The notes under the pieces: model-generated | The model's input: the letters and a program-made list of their open reading frames with translations, nothing else | What the model was told of the DNA's origin: nothing | The model's database searches: none | Translations under genes and position numbers: made by a program | Assembly (NCBI GenBank): GCA_965372135.1 | Contig: CBDVBD010000063.1 | Location: 1 to 16,628, forward strand | Length of the DNA stretch: 16,628 bases | Direction of reading: 5' to 3' | From: CBDVBD01 sp965372135 | GTDB lineage: Bacteria > Electryoneota > RPQS01 > CBDVBD01 | In this document: positions 1 to 7,695 of the stretch, piece by piece | Layout: every line of letters begins with the position of its first letter | Position numbering within the stretch: position 1 is the stretch's first letter

Positions 1-2193
1 CATACCGCTCAACACACGAGCGAAGGCATCACGGATTTTTCTAATATTTTTCAAAGTCAATTCACCATCATCTAATTGGTTTTCCTCAATGCGCGAATCG
101 ATAGCCTGGTTAATGGCTTTTTTGATATCATCCGCGTTAGGATCTTTCAAGGATCTGGCTGACGCTTCCACCACGTCGGCAAGCATAACAATGCAGGCTT
201 CCCGGCTTTGGGGTTTAGGTCCGGGATACCGGTATTTTTCTTTATCTATGTTTTTAGAATTATTTTGTTTAAGTGCTTTGTGATAGAAATAGGGTATAAT
301 ATTTGTGCCGTGATGTTGGGGGATGAAGTCCCGGATCAACTTGGGTATCCGATATTTTTTAGTAATTGCCAGACCGCGGGTGACATGTTCTTTAAGATAT
401 GACGCGCTGGTTTCAGGCGCCAGCATGTCATGTATATTGTCACCTTCCGCCTGATTTTCGATAAAGTACTCTTTGATATCCATTTTGCCGACATCATGGT
501 AGTAGGAGGCGACACGTACCAACAGGGGGTTTGCACCAATTTCTTCTGCGGCGGCTTCGGAAAGGTTACCGACTAAGATGGAATGGTGATAAGTTCCGGG
601 AGCTTCTAAGGCGAGTTTTCGCAATAGCGGTCTATTCAGGTCACTGAGCTCTAATAGGGTTAGGTCAGAAGTGATTCCTGAAAGCAACTCAAAAGGAATC
701 AACAAACCCATAGCTAAGATGGGTGACACTACGGCATTGGCAGCACCAACCGCCATTTCGGTAAGCGTTTCCATTCCGAAAGAGTATTGGAGGAGATTCA
801 ACATCACAATTGACATGAGATAGGCGACACCGATTGGGATGGCAGCTTTCATGATTTGGGCACGTGTTTGCGACCCTTGGACAGAAATAACAGCTACTAA
901 CGAAGGGAATAGACATAGGATAAATGTGGGAAATCCAAAACCGGCAACGGCGGATACTAAGATGGAAGCGCCTACGGATACACCTAAAGCTGTGGTGATA
1001 TTGAAAAGAAATACTGATACGATAACCACAGCGGTTATAGGGAGATAAATAGGTGATACATTAGCTTGATGCATCATCAAGGAAGCTGCCACTACCGGAA
1101 GAACAAGGATTAGTGACAAGATTATCATGTGGCGTAACTCGCTTGCAATACTATGTCCCAAGTAGTGCAGGATGCCGCCAAGCAACAATATTAATCCTAA
1201 AACCAAAACGACACGTCCGAGGATAGGCGCCAAGAACTGAAAGCCGCCTTTTACACGAACCAATTCCGCTTTTTTTGCTTCCAATGACCGGAGTTTATCG
1301 AGGTGATCCTGCGTGAGCCGGATATTGGAGTCAACGATTCGCTCATTATTTAGCACCAGTCCCTTTACAGTTGGCACATTCGCGACTGCATGGTCACGTT
1401 GTTTTTCGGTTTCAACTTTGTCATAGATAATGTTCGGCTCAAGGAAAGGAATTATTAGTTCGTACGCCATTCTTAATGTGTCAAACGGTTGGGGGTCATC
1501 GGCAGTAAAGAAGGTTTTTAGTTGGTTTAGTACTTCGGCTTTAGCAGACCCCAGTACCAAGCACTCTCCAATATCAACTAATAATTCTTCTCCCTGTACG
1601 ATAACTGCGATTTTCCCGTCCGGCGATTGGATGATGCGCGGTGACACCGATAATATTCCTTGAGAAAAGATATTCTGGATTATCTGCCGTAAGGGGTTAA
1701 GGAATTGGCGGTTACGCACCGGATCAATCGCTGTTTTGGTTAGAAAAGACCATGCAGTTGAATCCAAGGAAAGGGGCAATTCATACGCCAGGCTATCTCT
1801 TAGTAGCGTTCCGGCAATAGACAGATTAAGATTGTTTTGAGATATGGCAATTGATGTACTTTGAATGACTGCCCAATCCCGGTTAAATTGTTCAAGATTG
1901 AATTGGGCGATTGAATCATCTCGTACAAAGACTGGATGAGTAGATTCACGGGCTTGCAGGCGTTCTTGTTCCAGTTCGGAAGGGGTTTTCAGCACTTCGA
2001 AGTCGAACGGTGCGATGATTTCATCGGTAACGACTGAGCCCACGGTCAGGTGGGCGTATTGGGTAGTTCTTTCCCAGGGGAAACAGATCACGAGCACCAC
2101 GGTGGTTCCCAGCACCAGCAGGATACGGGCAAATACCGCCCATAAGCGGGATTTGCCTTTGTTTTCAGCTTTATGACTATCGGGTTCGGTCAT
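1..2193 (-). CDS. 7TM-HD family membrane phosphodiesterase (PgpH/YqfF-like), 3' end cut by window edge
   Basis: The frame is open from ATG at 2193 to base 1 (731 codons) without a stop, so the C-terminus is missing. Visible architecture: a short cytoplasmic start, TM1 at about residues 18-38, an extracytoplasmic domain to about 310, several hydrophobic helices between about 320 and 520, then a cytoplasmic HD domain. HD metal-site candidates are His536/His537 (GTYHHS), His566-Asp567 (YYHDVGKM), His588, His603, His627/His628 (PQHHGT) and Asp673 (ADVVEA). The order matches the 7TMR-HD family, whose studied member PgpH hydrolyses cyclic di-AMP; that activity is inferred here. The start overlaps the phoH stop by four bases (ATGA) with no good Shine-Dalgarno, so translation is probably coupled. 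In many bacteria ybeY follows. All HD residues look intact, so I see no sign of decay. The family is secure; the substrate is less so. Confidence 0.93.
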   Translation of the reverse strand, partial: MTEPDSHKAENKGKSRLWAVFARILLVLGTTVVLVICFPWERTTQYAHLTVGSVVTDEIIAPFDFEVLKTPSELEQERLQARESTHPVFVRDDSIAQFNLEQFNRDWAVIQSTSIAISQNNLNLSIAGTLLRDSLAYELPLSLDSTAWSFLTKTAIDPVRNRQFLNPLRQIIQNIFSQGILSVSPRIIQSPDGKIAVIVQGEELLVDIGECLVLGSAKAEVLNQLKTFFTADDPQPFDTLRMAYELIIPFLEPNIIYDKVETEKQRDHAVANVPTVKGLVLNNERIVDSNIRLTQDHLDKLRSLEAKKAELVRVKGGFQFLAPILGRVVLVLGLILLLGGILHYLGHSIASELRHMIILSLILVLPVVAASLMMHQANVSPIYLPITAVVIVSVFLFNITTALGVSVGASILVSAVAGFGFPTFILCLFPSLVAVISVQGSQTRAQIMKAAIPIGVAYLMSIVMLNLLQYSFGMETLTEMAVGAANAVVSPILAMGLLIPFELLSGITSDLTLLELSDLNRPLLRKLALEAPGTYHHSILVGNLSEAAAEEIGANPLLVRVASYYHDVGKMDIKEYFIENQAEGDNIHDMLAPETSASYLKEHVTRGLAITKKYRIPKLIRDFIPQHHGTNIIPYFYHKALKQNNSKNIDKEKYRYPGPKPQSREACIVMLADVVEASARSLKDPNADDIKKAINQAIDSRIEENQLDDGELTLKNIRKIRDAFARVLSGM

Positions 2194-3254
2194 ATTTGAT
2201 CAGGGGAATCATTCTCTGCCTGGTTAGACTCGGGCTGTTGTTTTCGATGACTATTTGCGTCGTAGGCTTCAATAATATCTTGCACCAACCGATGACGAAT
2301 TACATCGGAAGCATCCAACTGAGTGAAGCCAATACCTTGGATATCCTGCAGGACCTTTAGAGCCACAACCATGCCGGATTGATCAGGATTGGGAAGGTCT
2401 ATTTGGCTAAGGTCGCCGGTAATGACGGCTTTGGAACGGTATCCCAGTCGTGTCAGGAACATCTTCATCTGCATGGCGGTGGTATTTTGGGCTTCATCCA
2501 GGATTACGAAGGCATGGGATAGGGTTCTGCCACGCATGTAGGCTAAGGGAGCGACTTCGATGATGTCCTGCTCGAAGTACCGACGCAGTTTGTCGGTGGG
2601 GAACATGTCAAACAGGGCATCGTACAGGGGTCGGAAATAGGGATCTACTTTTTCTTTCACGTCGCCGGGCAGGAATCCTAAGTTTTCGCCGGCTTCTACG
2701 ACGGGACGCACCAGGATGATACGATCTCCAGAACTCCGTACAAACCAATCAACGGCAGCAGCGACTGCGATATAGGTCTTTCCTGTTCCGGCGGGTCCAG
2801 TAGCGAATACGATGTCGTGTTTGCGAATGGCATCGATGTATTTCTGCTGGTTGTTGGATCGGGCGACTATGGTGCGGTCCCTGCCCTGGAAAATCAGGTT
2901 GCGGTCACCGTACCGGATTTCGGGATGCTCCGTGATGTCCTGGGAGGCTAATCTGAGCACAGTATCGATATCCCTCTGGTTAACCTCGCCTTTGGATTTA
3001 ACTAAAATGATCAGCTCTTCCAGGACATTCCGTACTGTGTCCAATTCTCCGTGATCACCTCGAATGATGATTTTATTTCGCCGGGCACCGATGGTGGTTT
3101 GGAAGTGCTGCTGCAGATAACGCAAGTTGGTATCATTGGTACCCAGCAAGGGGAAGAGGATTCCTTCATCCAGAGGGATTTCTACGGTTTCCACCTTGGT
3201 TCCAGCCACAGTACTTGATTTTTTCGATTTTTTTTTGGAGTTTTTAGCGCTCAA
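2190..3254 (-). CDS. phoH: PhoH-like ATPase (PhoH/YbeZ family)
   Basis: 354-aa cytoplasmic P-loop NTPase of the PhoH/YbeZ family, of usual length. Walker A is GPAGTGKT (153-160) and Walker B is FVILDEAQN (249-257). Other family blocks are LVRPVVEAGENLGFLPGD (181-198) and the sensor region VITGDLSQIDLP (277-288). The N-terminal 90 residues fit the KH-like region preceding the ATPase. In other bacteria YbeZ works with the endoribonuclease YbeY in rRNA maturation; no direct evidence for that exists here. The start is unusual: the first usable codon is TTG at 3254, with no ATG nearby and no Shine-Dalgarno, beginning a Lys/Ser-rich leader. GTG codons at residues 16 and 21 are alternatives. A nine-A tract covers codons 7-9. 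The gene has its own promoter (3270-3278) and overlaps the 7TM-HD gene. Confidence 0.95.
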   Translation of the reverse strand: MSAKNSKKKSKKSSTVAGTKVETVEIPLDEGILFPLLGTNDTNLRYLQQHFQTTIGARRNKIIIRGDHGELDTVRNVLEELIILVKSKGEVNQRDIDTVLRLASQDITEHPEIRYGDRNLIFQGRDRTIVARSNNQQKYIDAIRKHDIVFATGPAGTGKTYIAVAAAVDWFVRSSGDRIILVRPVVEAGENLGFLPGDVKEKVDPYFRPLYDALFDMFPTDKLRRYFEQDIIEVAPLAYMRGRTLSHAFVILDEAQNTTAMQMKMFLTRLGYRSKAVITGDLSQIDLPNPDQSGMVVALKVLQDIQGIGFTQLDASDVIRHRLVQDIIEAYDANSHRKQQPESNQAENDSPDQI

Positions 3255-3269
3255 TGGACGGGTTGTTTT

Positions 3270-3278
3270 CTTATAACA
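3270..3278 (-). promoter_or_regulatory. Extended -10 promoter for phoH
   Basis: Read on the minus strand, 3278-3270 is TGTTATAAG, a TGn extension followed by TATAAG (5 of 6 to TATAAT). The T-rich end of the preceding terminator lies where a -35 would sit and offers only a poor match (TTTTGT at 17-base spacing). Transcription would begin around 3263, leaving roughly 10 bases before the TTG start at 3254. This is inferred from sequence only. Confidence 0.5.
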
Positions 3279-3294
3279 TCGGTAATGCTAAGAC

Positions 3295-3349
3295 AAAAAA
3301 AGCCTTTGGCTTATCCGGGTAAACCCAGAAAAACGCAAGAGGCTTTTTT
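3295..3349 (-). terminator. Intrinsic terminator of the lipoprotein-LysM unit, with two alternative stems
   Basis: On the minus strand, 3349-3340 (AAAAAAGCCT) can pair with 3305-3296 (AGGCTTTTTT), enclosing a small GGGT/ACCC hairpin at 3317-3326. Alternatively the 3' arm forms a compact hairpin, AAGCC-AAA-GGCTT (3312-3300), followed directly by T residues, a typical intrinsic terminator. The two folds share the same 3' arm and exclude each other. The position, 46 bases after the LysM stop and before the phoH promoter, fits termination of the upstream unit. Confidence 0.75.
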
Positions 3350-3394
3350 AACGATAGCAGTTCAAATTTCAGTCTTTCCGCAGAGTGGCGGCAC

Positions 3395-4243
3395 CTATCG
3401 CGGTATAGTAAGAATCATTTCAGGGTATATAAGACTGGGATCGCTAATCATCCGGTTATTGGCTTCGTACAACCGGGTCCATTGGAAAGCGTTTCCATAT
3501 ACTTGTGGATACCCTGCGACTTTTGCCAACCAATCCCCGCGAACAACTATATACTGATTATAATCAACTTCAAAGGGGATGGTAAAGATCTGCTTAGGGA
3601 AGATCAGATCCGGATCATCGATTTTGTCTAAGTTGACGCTCCAGATTCTCAACCATTTGTAGGGATCGTTGTAGAATCTGGATTTTCCAGCGATCCGCCA
3701 CAGACAATCACCATCGACCACTGAATACTGTTCACTTCGGGGTCCAGGGATTCTGGCTTTGAGGGCTTCGATGTCCCGTGCCAGCGCACCCAGCCTGCGC
3801 TCATCTTTAGGAATCAGGGCGCAGGGATTTCCCCTCAAATCACCAAAGGTATTTTCAGCGTCCTCAACTTCATCACGACGTTGGTAAAGCTGTTCCGGCG
3901 ACAAGGCTTGTAAGCCCCTGACTAGGTTCTCCAAGTCTGCCAATTCTCTTTGAAATTGTTCGTATTGCTGGCGGGTTACCCCGAGCAGGGCAAAGATTTC
4001 GTCCCAGACACTTTCGATTTCCGCCTCAACCTTTTGGATTTGATCTCGAAGGTCCGCTTGACGTGCATCCTCTTCGGCCATGGAGGTTCTTGCGACCTGC
4101 TCTCGCTCTCTCGACCGTTCAAGTTCAGCCAGATAATCTTTGTATTTCATCTTCTGGGTTTGCGCCATCACGTTCAATGGCAATGAAACCAAAATCAGCG
4201 CGAGGACTGCCACCCAGATGAGACTACCAGTTGTGTATTTCAT
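3395..4243 (-). CDS. Exported coiled-coil protein with two C-terminal LysM domains
   Basis: 282 aa. An N-terminal signal peptide (hydrophobic 8-27, likely cut after VMA at 27) is followed by a charged, heptad-like coiled-coil region from about 30 to 165. Two LysM domains follow: about 172-222 (YSVVDGDCLWRIAG to LIFPKQIFTIP) and about 230-281 (YIVVRGDWLAKVAG to LIYPEMILTIP). Both keep the GD-W-A core and the closing P-x-IP pattern, so peptidoglycan binding in the periplasm is likely. Cys141 and Cys180 could form a disulfide. The ATG at 4243 is preceded by AAGGAGA at good spacing. The gene lies 42 bases after a coiled-coil lipoprotein gene and before a terminator, so the two form a short operon. 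It may tether or space the outer membrane and wall; no enzyme domain is visible. Confidence 0.9.
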   Translation of the reverse strand: MKYTTGSLIWVAVLALILVSLPLNVMAQTQKMKYKDYLAELERSREREQVARTSMAEEDARQADLRDQIQKVEAEIESVWDEIFALLGVTRQQYEQFQRELADLENLVRGLQALSPEQLYQRRDEVEDAENTFGDLRGNPCALIPKDERRLGALARDIEALKARIPGPRSEQYSVVDGDCLWRIAGKSRFYNDPYKWLRIWSVNLDKIDDPDLIFPKQIFTIPFEVDYNQYIVVRGDWLAKVAGYPQVYGNAFQWTRLYEANNRMISDPSLIYPEMILTIPR

Positions 4244-4285
4244 GAATCTCTCCTTAGGCTATTGATTGCAGAACGTAAGGGGAAG

Positions 4286-4558
4286 TTACTCCTGAACACG
4301 TTTTGCGACAATGTCCCTTTCTTCCTTAAGTTCTGCGAGCTCGTCCTGCTTTTGCTGAAGCTGGTTTTCGAGACTCTGGGTTTCGGATTGTTTTTGTGCC
4401 AGTTCCTGCTCCGCGGAAAGCGTGGCTTGTCTCTGCTGTTCCAGAGCCTGTAGGTCTTCTTCTTTGGCGTACTTAGTACAGCCAATCGGTCCTAATAGGA
4501 ATACGCCGGCAAGTAGTGCCAACATCATCCATTTAACCGATTTAGGGATAGCAATCAT
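4286..4558 (-). CDS. Small coiled-coil lipoprotein (Lpp-like in layout)
   Basis: 90 aa from ATG at 4558. The signal sequence MIAIPKSVKWMMLALLAGVF leads to GPIGC-TKY, a lipobox with Cys27 as the lipidated residue; Pro at -3 is not typical. The mature part (about 64 residues) is one Gln/Glu/Lys-rich amphipathic helix, probably a coiled coil, ending in KRVQE. Size and layout recall Braun's lipoprotein, but the C-terminal Lys used for covalent wall attachment is absent. The start is decided by GGAGGG at 4562-4567. A longer in-frame start at 4654 would place the promoter inside the gene and put a non-signal sequence in front of the signal peptide. It is first in a unit with the LysM protein, so a non-covalent outer-membrane-to-wall link is a reasonable guess. 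Confidence 0.85.
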   Translation of the reverse strand: MIAIPKSVKWMMLALLAGVFLLGPIGCTKYAKEEDLQALEQQRQATLSAEQELAQKQSETQSLENQLQQKQDELAELKEERDIVAKRVQE

Positions 4559-4603
4559 GCTCCCTCCGAATCTTCGAAGTGATAGATTAAACCATTTCCA
4601 GTT

Positions 4604-4632
4604 AAAATAATAAACCATAAGCACTTTGTCAA
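4604..4632 (-). promoter_or_regulatory. Sigma70-type promoter for the lipoprotein-LysM unit
   Basis: On the minus strand, TTGACA (4632-4627) is a perfect -35, followed by a 17-base spacer and TATTTT (4609-4604) as -10 (4 of 6). Transcription would start near 4597, leaving a leader of about 40 bases with a strong Shine-Dalgarno (4567-4562) before the ATG at 4558. The surrounding sequence is AT-rich. No operator-like inverted repeat is evident. Confidence 0.8.
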
Positions 4633-4763
4633 GAGTTATTTTTGATTTTAGCATTAAAGTTTTTGGTGTTGCAGGAATTTTTCACTACTATGCAAGATAT
4701 TTACTATAGAGCGCTATCGTTATCAACAATCAAGGTGACAAAATTCCTATGCCTATTGCCCGT

Positions 4764-6539
4764 TTAGCGTTTCCTCGGCAGGTCAAGTTTCAGATGCAGT
4801 TCTTTCAGTGCTTGGGCGTCTATTTCGCTGGGTGCGCCTTCCATCAGGCTCATTGCGGCGGTGGTTTTGGGGAAGGCGATGACGTCCGTGATGGTGTCCT
4901 CCCCGCAGAGAATCATCACCAACCGGTCGTATCCAAATGCGATTCCGCCGTGGGGCGGAGCTCCGTAATCAAAGGCATTTAGCAGGTATCCGAATTTCCG
5001 TTCCGCTTGTTCCGGATCAATGCCGATCAGATTAAACAGCCAGTTCTGGATATCACGGCGATGGATACGAATGGAGCCACTGGCGATTTCGTGACCATCC
5101 ATGACTAAATCGTAGGCGCGGGCACGGATTCCACCGGGATTTTTTTCCATTTCGGCAAGGTTATCGCCTAAGGGGGCGGTAAATGGATGATGTTCCGCCA
5201 TCCACCGGTTAGACTCCTCGTCCCAAGCCAGCAGCGGGAACTCCACCACCCAGTGTAAGGAATGGGATTCTTCAGGGATTAAGTTCAGTTCTTTGCCCCA
5301 TTGAGTTCGCAGTCTTCCCAGGGCGGTTTGAAGCACGTCAGATCGATCGGCGGCTAAAAGGAGGAGGTCTTCCTTAGCAGCGCTCGATTTGTCGAACAGG
5401 GTAGTGAGTTCTCCATCACTCATCACTTTTGCCAATGGACCGACCCAGGCGCCGTCACGGTATCTAACCGGCAGGACTCCTTTCAGTCCAGTTTGTGGCT
5501 CGGTGGCGTTTTTTTGGTAATTATCGATATCCTTTCGGCTACAGTTTGCCTGACCGGGTAACACTAATCCGGCAACTTCGCCTCCTTCTTCCAGTACCGC
5601 CTGGAAAGCATGGAACGGTACCGACCTGAAGTCCTGGGTCAGCCATTGGATTTCCATGTCAAACCTGAGGTCTGGTTTATCGGTTCCGAATCTATGCATG
5701 GCGTCATCGTATTTCATTCGTGGCAGTGGGTTAGGAGGAGTCCAATCCAAGAACTCCTGGCAGATGGCGGTCATTAGCCCTTCGGAAAATTTGAATACGT
5801 CATCCTCTTCCACGAACGCCATTTCCACGTCGATTTGGGTGAATTCGGGTTGGCGATTACCGCGGAGGTCTTCGTCCCGGAAGCAACGGACGATCTGCAG
5901 ATAACGGTCGAAGCCGGAGATCATCAATAGTTGTTTCATGGTTTGGGGTGACTGGGGCAATGCGAAGAATTTCCCTGGGTGTTTTCGGGAAGGCACCAGG
6001 TAATCCCTGGCGCCTTCCGGGGTAGATTTCATCAGCACCGGGGTTTCGATTTCCAGGAATCTCTGTTCGTCGGCGAAGTTTCTGACCAACTGGGATAGGC
6101 GGCTGCGGAGGATGATATTATGCTGCATTCTGGGGGTGCGCAGGTCCAAGAAACGGTGCCGGAGGCGTAATTCATCGCTGATTTCCTCGAAGCCGTCTAT
6201 GGGGATCGGCGGTACTTTTGATTCGTTAAGTACATTTAATTCATTTACTTCCACTTCGATATCGCCGGTGGGCATGTCGGGGTTTACCATGCCTTCCGGT
6301 CGTAGTCCAACAACACCGGAAACGGAAATCACCCATTCCGGGTGCAGTTGTTGCGCTCTTTGGGTGAGTTCCGGATTTCGGTCGGGGTGGAACACAAGCT
6401 GTGTTAATCCATAGCGATCACGGAGGGTAACAAATACCACTCCGCCGATGTCGCGAACCCGGAACACCCATCCCGCCAATTGTACGGATTGGTTTTGGTG
6501 TTCTTTTCGTAGTTCTCCACAGGTGTGGCTGCGTAACAT
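4764..6539 (-). CDS. aspS: Aspartyl-tRNA synthetase
   Basis: 591 aa, the usual bacterial AspRS length; charges tRNA-Asp with aspartate in the cytoplasm. The N-terminal OB-fold anticodon-binding domain covers about 1-105 (LAGWVFRVRD to IEVEVNELNVL). The class II catalytic core contains LRHRFLDLR (125-133), TPEGARDYLVPSR (173-185), LPQSPQTMKQL (194-204), motif 2 with RYLQIVRCFRDEDLR (212-226) and QPEFTQID (230-237), MAEHHPFT (447-454) and motif 3 GIAFGYDRL (532-540). The bacterial GAD insertion lies between, at about 285-425. The ATG at 6539 has only a weak upstream GAG; no convincing promoter is visible in the 77 bases after the preceding terminator. Residue 31 is Ile, a position reported to help separate tRNA-Asp-specific from relaxed enzymes, so specificity is open. 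No clear terminator follows. Confidence 0.98.
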   Translation of the reverse strand: MLRSHTCGELRKEHQNQSVQLAGWVFRVRDIGGVVFVTLRDRYGLTQLVFHPDRNPELTQRAQQLHPEWVISVSGVVGLRPEGMVNPDMPTGDIEVEVNELNVLNESKVPPIPIDGFEEISDELRLRHRFLDLRTPRMQHNIILRSRLSQLVRNFADEQRFLEIETPVLMKSTPEGARDYLVPSRKHPGKFFALPQSPQTMKQLLMISGFDRYLQIVRCFRDEDLRGNRQPEFTQIDVEMAFVEEDDVFKFSEGLMTAICQEFLDWTPPNPLPRMKYDDAMHRFGTDKPDLRFDMEIQWLTQDFRSVPFHAFQAVLEEGGEVAGLVLPGQANCSRKDIDNYQKNATEPQTGLKGVLPVRYRDGAWVGPLAKVMSDGELTTLFDKSSAAKEDLLLLAADRSDVLQTALGRLRTQWGKELNLIPEESHSLHWVVEFPLLAWDEESNRWMAEHHPFTAPLGDNLAEMEKNPGGIRARAYDLVMDGHEIASGSIRIHRRDIQNWLFNLIGIDPEQAERKFGYLLNAFDYGAPPHGGIAFGYDRLVMILCGEDTITDVIAFPKTTAAMSLMEGAPSEIDAQALKELHLKLDLPRKR

Positions 6540-6616
6540 GTTACTGCTCTAAGTTCTGAGTTAAGTGTATTTAGGATTATGATGAATGAAGGAAGACGAT
6601 TTTCGAGTCGGTTGTC

Positions 6617-6659
6617 AAAAAAAACCGCCATCCCGTCCTGACGGGATAACGGTACAACC
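6617..6659 (-). terminator. Strong intrinsic terminator of the TPR/Exb operon
   Basis: On the minus strand a stem pairs 6652-6640 with 6637-6625 (CCGTTATCCCGTC with GACGGGATGGCGG; the TT/GG step pairs as U-G). The loop is very short, and eight T residues follow (6624-6617). Outer arms GGTTGT (6659-6654) and ACAACC (6615-6610) could extend the stem past the T run. It sits 25 bases after the AgmX-like stop, before aspS, so it separates the envelope operon from aspS. Confidence 0.93.
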
Positions 6660-6676
6660 TTTTTTTCCACCAGGAA

Positions 6677-7657
6677 TTAGGACCATAGAAATGATAAGTT
6701 GAATGTGGTCACAGCTCCAGGATCGCCGGCACCAATGCCAAAATCCCAGCCGGAGATAATGTTTCGTATGCACTGTTCCACACGCTTGCCTGAAGTGGGA
6801 TTGGACCACCAGGTGTTACCAGTAAATACTACTTTAGTGACTACCCCGGTCTGGTTGATGGTCACTTCCATGTCGATGTTTCCTATCAGTGACACATCGC
6901 GTTTTCGTTCGCTGTGGAGGCAGTAGAACACTTCGCCTCTGTTACCGCTAACCACGTCATATATGGACCGGTATTGACGGGTGCCGCCTAAGCCGGAGTC
7001 TTCCTCCTCTTTACGGGTAGTGACACCGATTTCCACGGTACCAGACAGACCCAGAGCGCCTTCCTGGTCGGTGAAGGCGTAGACACCAGATACGGTTGTT
7101 AATCCGCCGGCTTGGTTTACTTCCGCAGGACCTTTTCTGACAGACGCCAGAGCCAGCAATGCGCCAGCTTCGGTATGTACCCCCAGTTGACCGGGACGGA
7201 AGTCGTACCCTTTGGAATCTCCGATTAGGGGTGCAAATTCTTTACGGGCACGGTCAGCGCTGGCAGCGCCACCGGACGGTGCCATAAAGGCGACATCATG
7301 TCCGGCATACCGTTTTCCTCCACCGATGCTTGCTCGGTTCACACGTTTTGGTCCGGAGGGACCGGGTTCGTCGGTGGGTTCATCGTCAGGTGCTGAAGAA
7401 ACAGCGATATCCGATGAAGTTACTCCTAATGGTCTCTGGAGATAATCTTCGATTTTCAATTCCACACCCTGGATTTCGTCGATGATTTGCTCAGAGGTCC
7501 AGTCCAGAAATTTGGGCGTTTCCCATTGTTGATTCATATAGTAAATGAAGGCAACATTCGCCAGCAGCGACAGCAGCAACAGGGTTAAGAATCTGCTTTC
7601 GAGATGTTCAAAAAAGTTACGATTTAATTCCCGGGGGAATTGTGTGTTGTTAGCCAC
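6677..7657 (-). CDS. TonB-like inner-membrane protein with AgmX/PglI-type C-terminal domain
   Basis: 326 aa with a TonB/TolA-like layout: a short cytoplasmic N-terminus, one TM helix (about 23-41), a Pro/Asp/Gly-rich linker with a flexible Gly/Ala/Ser stretch (about 85-150), and a globular C-terminal domain from about 225. Its features match the AgmX/PglI C-terminal domain of myxobacterial and related proteins: FYCLHSE with Cys246, LIGNIDMEVTINQTGVVTKV (257-276), VEQCIRN with Cys296, then GWDFG. Such proteins transmit energy from ExbB/ExbD motors to periplasmic or outer-membrane partners. The GTG start at 7657 is set by AGGAG six bases upstream. The gene follows the second ExbD by 38 bases and ends the operon just before a terminator. 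It lacks the (EP/KP)-rich rod of true TonB, and I see no outer-membrane receptor nearby. The partner is unknown. Confidence 0.82.
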   Translation of the reverse strand: MANNTQFPRELNRNFFEHLESRFLTLLLLSLLANVAFIYYMNQQWETPKFLDWTSEQIIDEIQGVELKIEDYLQRPLGVTSSDIAVSSAPDDEPTDEPGPSGPKRVNRASIGGGKRYAGHDVAFMAPSGGAASADRARKEFAPLIGDSKGYDFRPGQLGVHTEAGALLALASVRKGPAEVNQAGGLTTVSGVYAFTDQEGALGLSGTVEIGVTTRKEEEDSGLGGTRQYRSIYDVVSGNRGEVFYCLHSERKRDVSLIGNIDMEVTINQTGVVTKVVFTGNTWWSNPTSGKRVEQCIRNIISGWDFGIGAGDPGAVTTFNLSFLWS

Positions 7658-7695
7658 ACTTCACTCCTATTCACAAGCCGATCAGATTGACCGGG

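Noticed and set aside
3228..3236. Nine-A tract near the phoH start as a sign of a frameshift or sequencing error
   Set aside because: Other frames upstream meet stops almost at once and offer no better start, and the protein downstream aligns with the family without a break.
4556..4654. Longer in-frame start (4654) for the small lipoprotein, giving 122 aa
   Set aside because: It would run through the TTGACA/TATTTT promoter and bury the signal peptide; the ATG at 4558 has a strong Shine-Dalgarno and begins a proper lipoprotein signal.
6404..6670. Minus-strand 88-aa frame across the aspS start and the terminator
   Set aside because: It reads through the intrinsic terminator and overlaps the aspS 5' end in another frame; no recognisable protein features.
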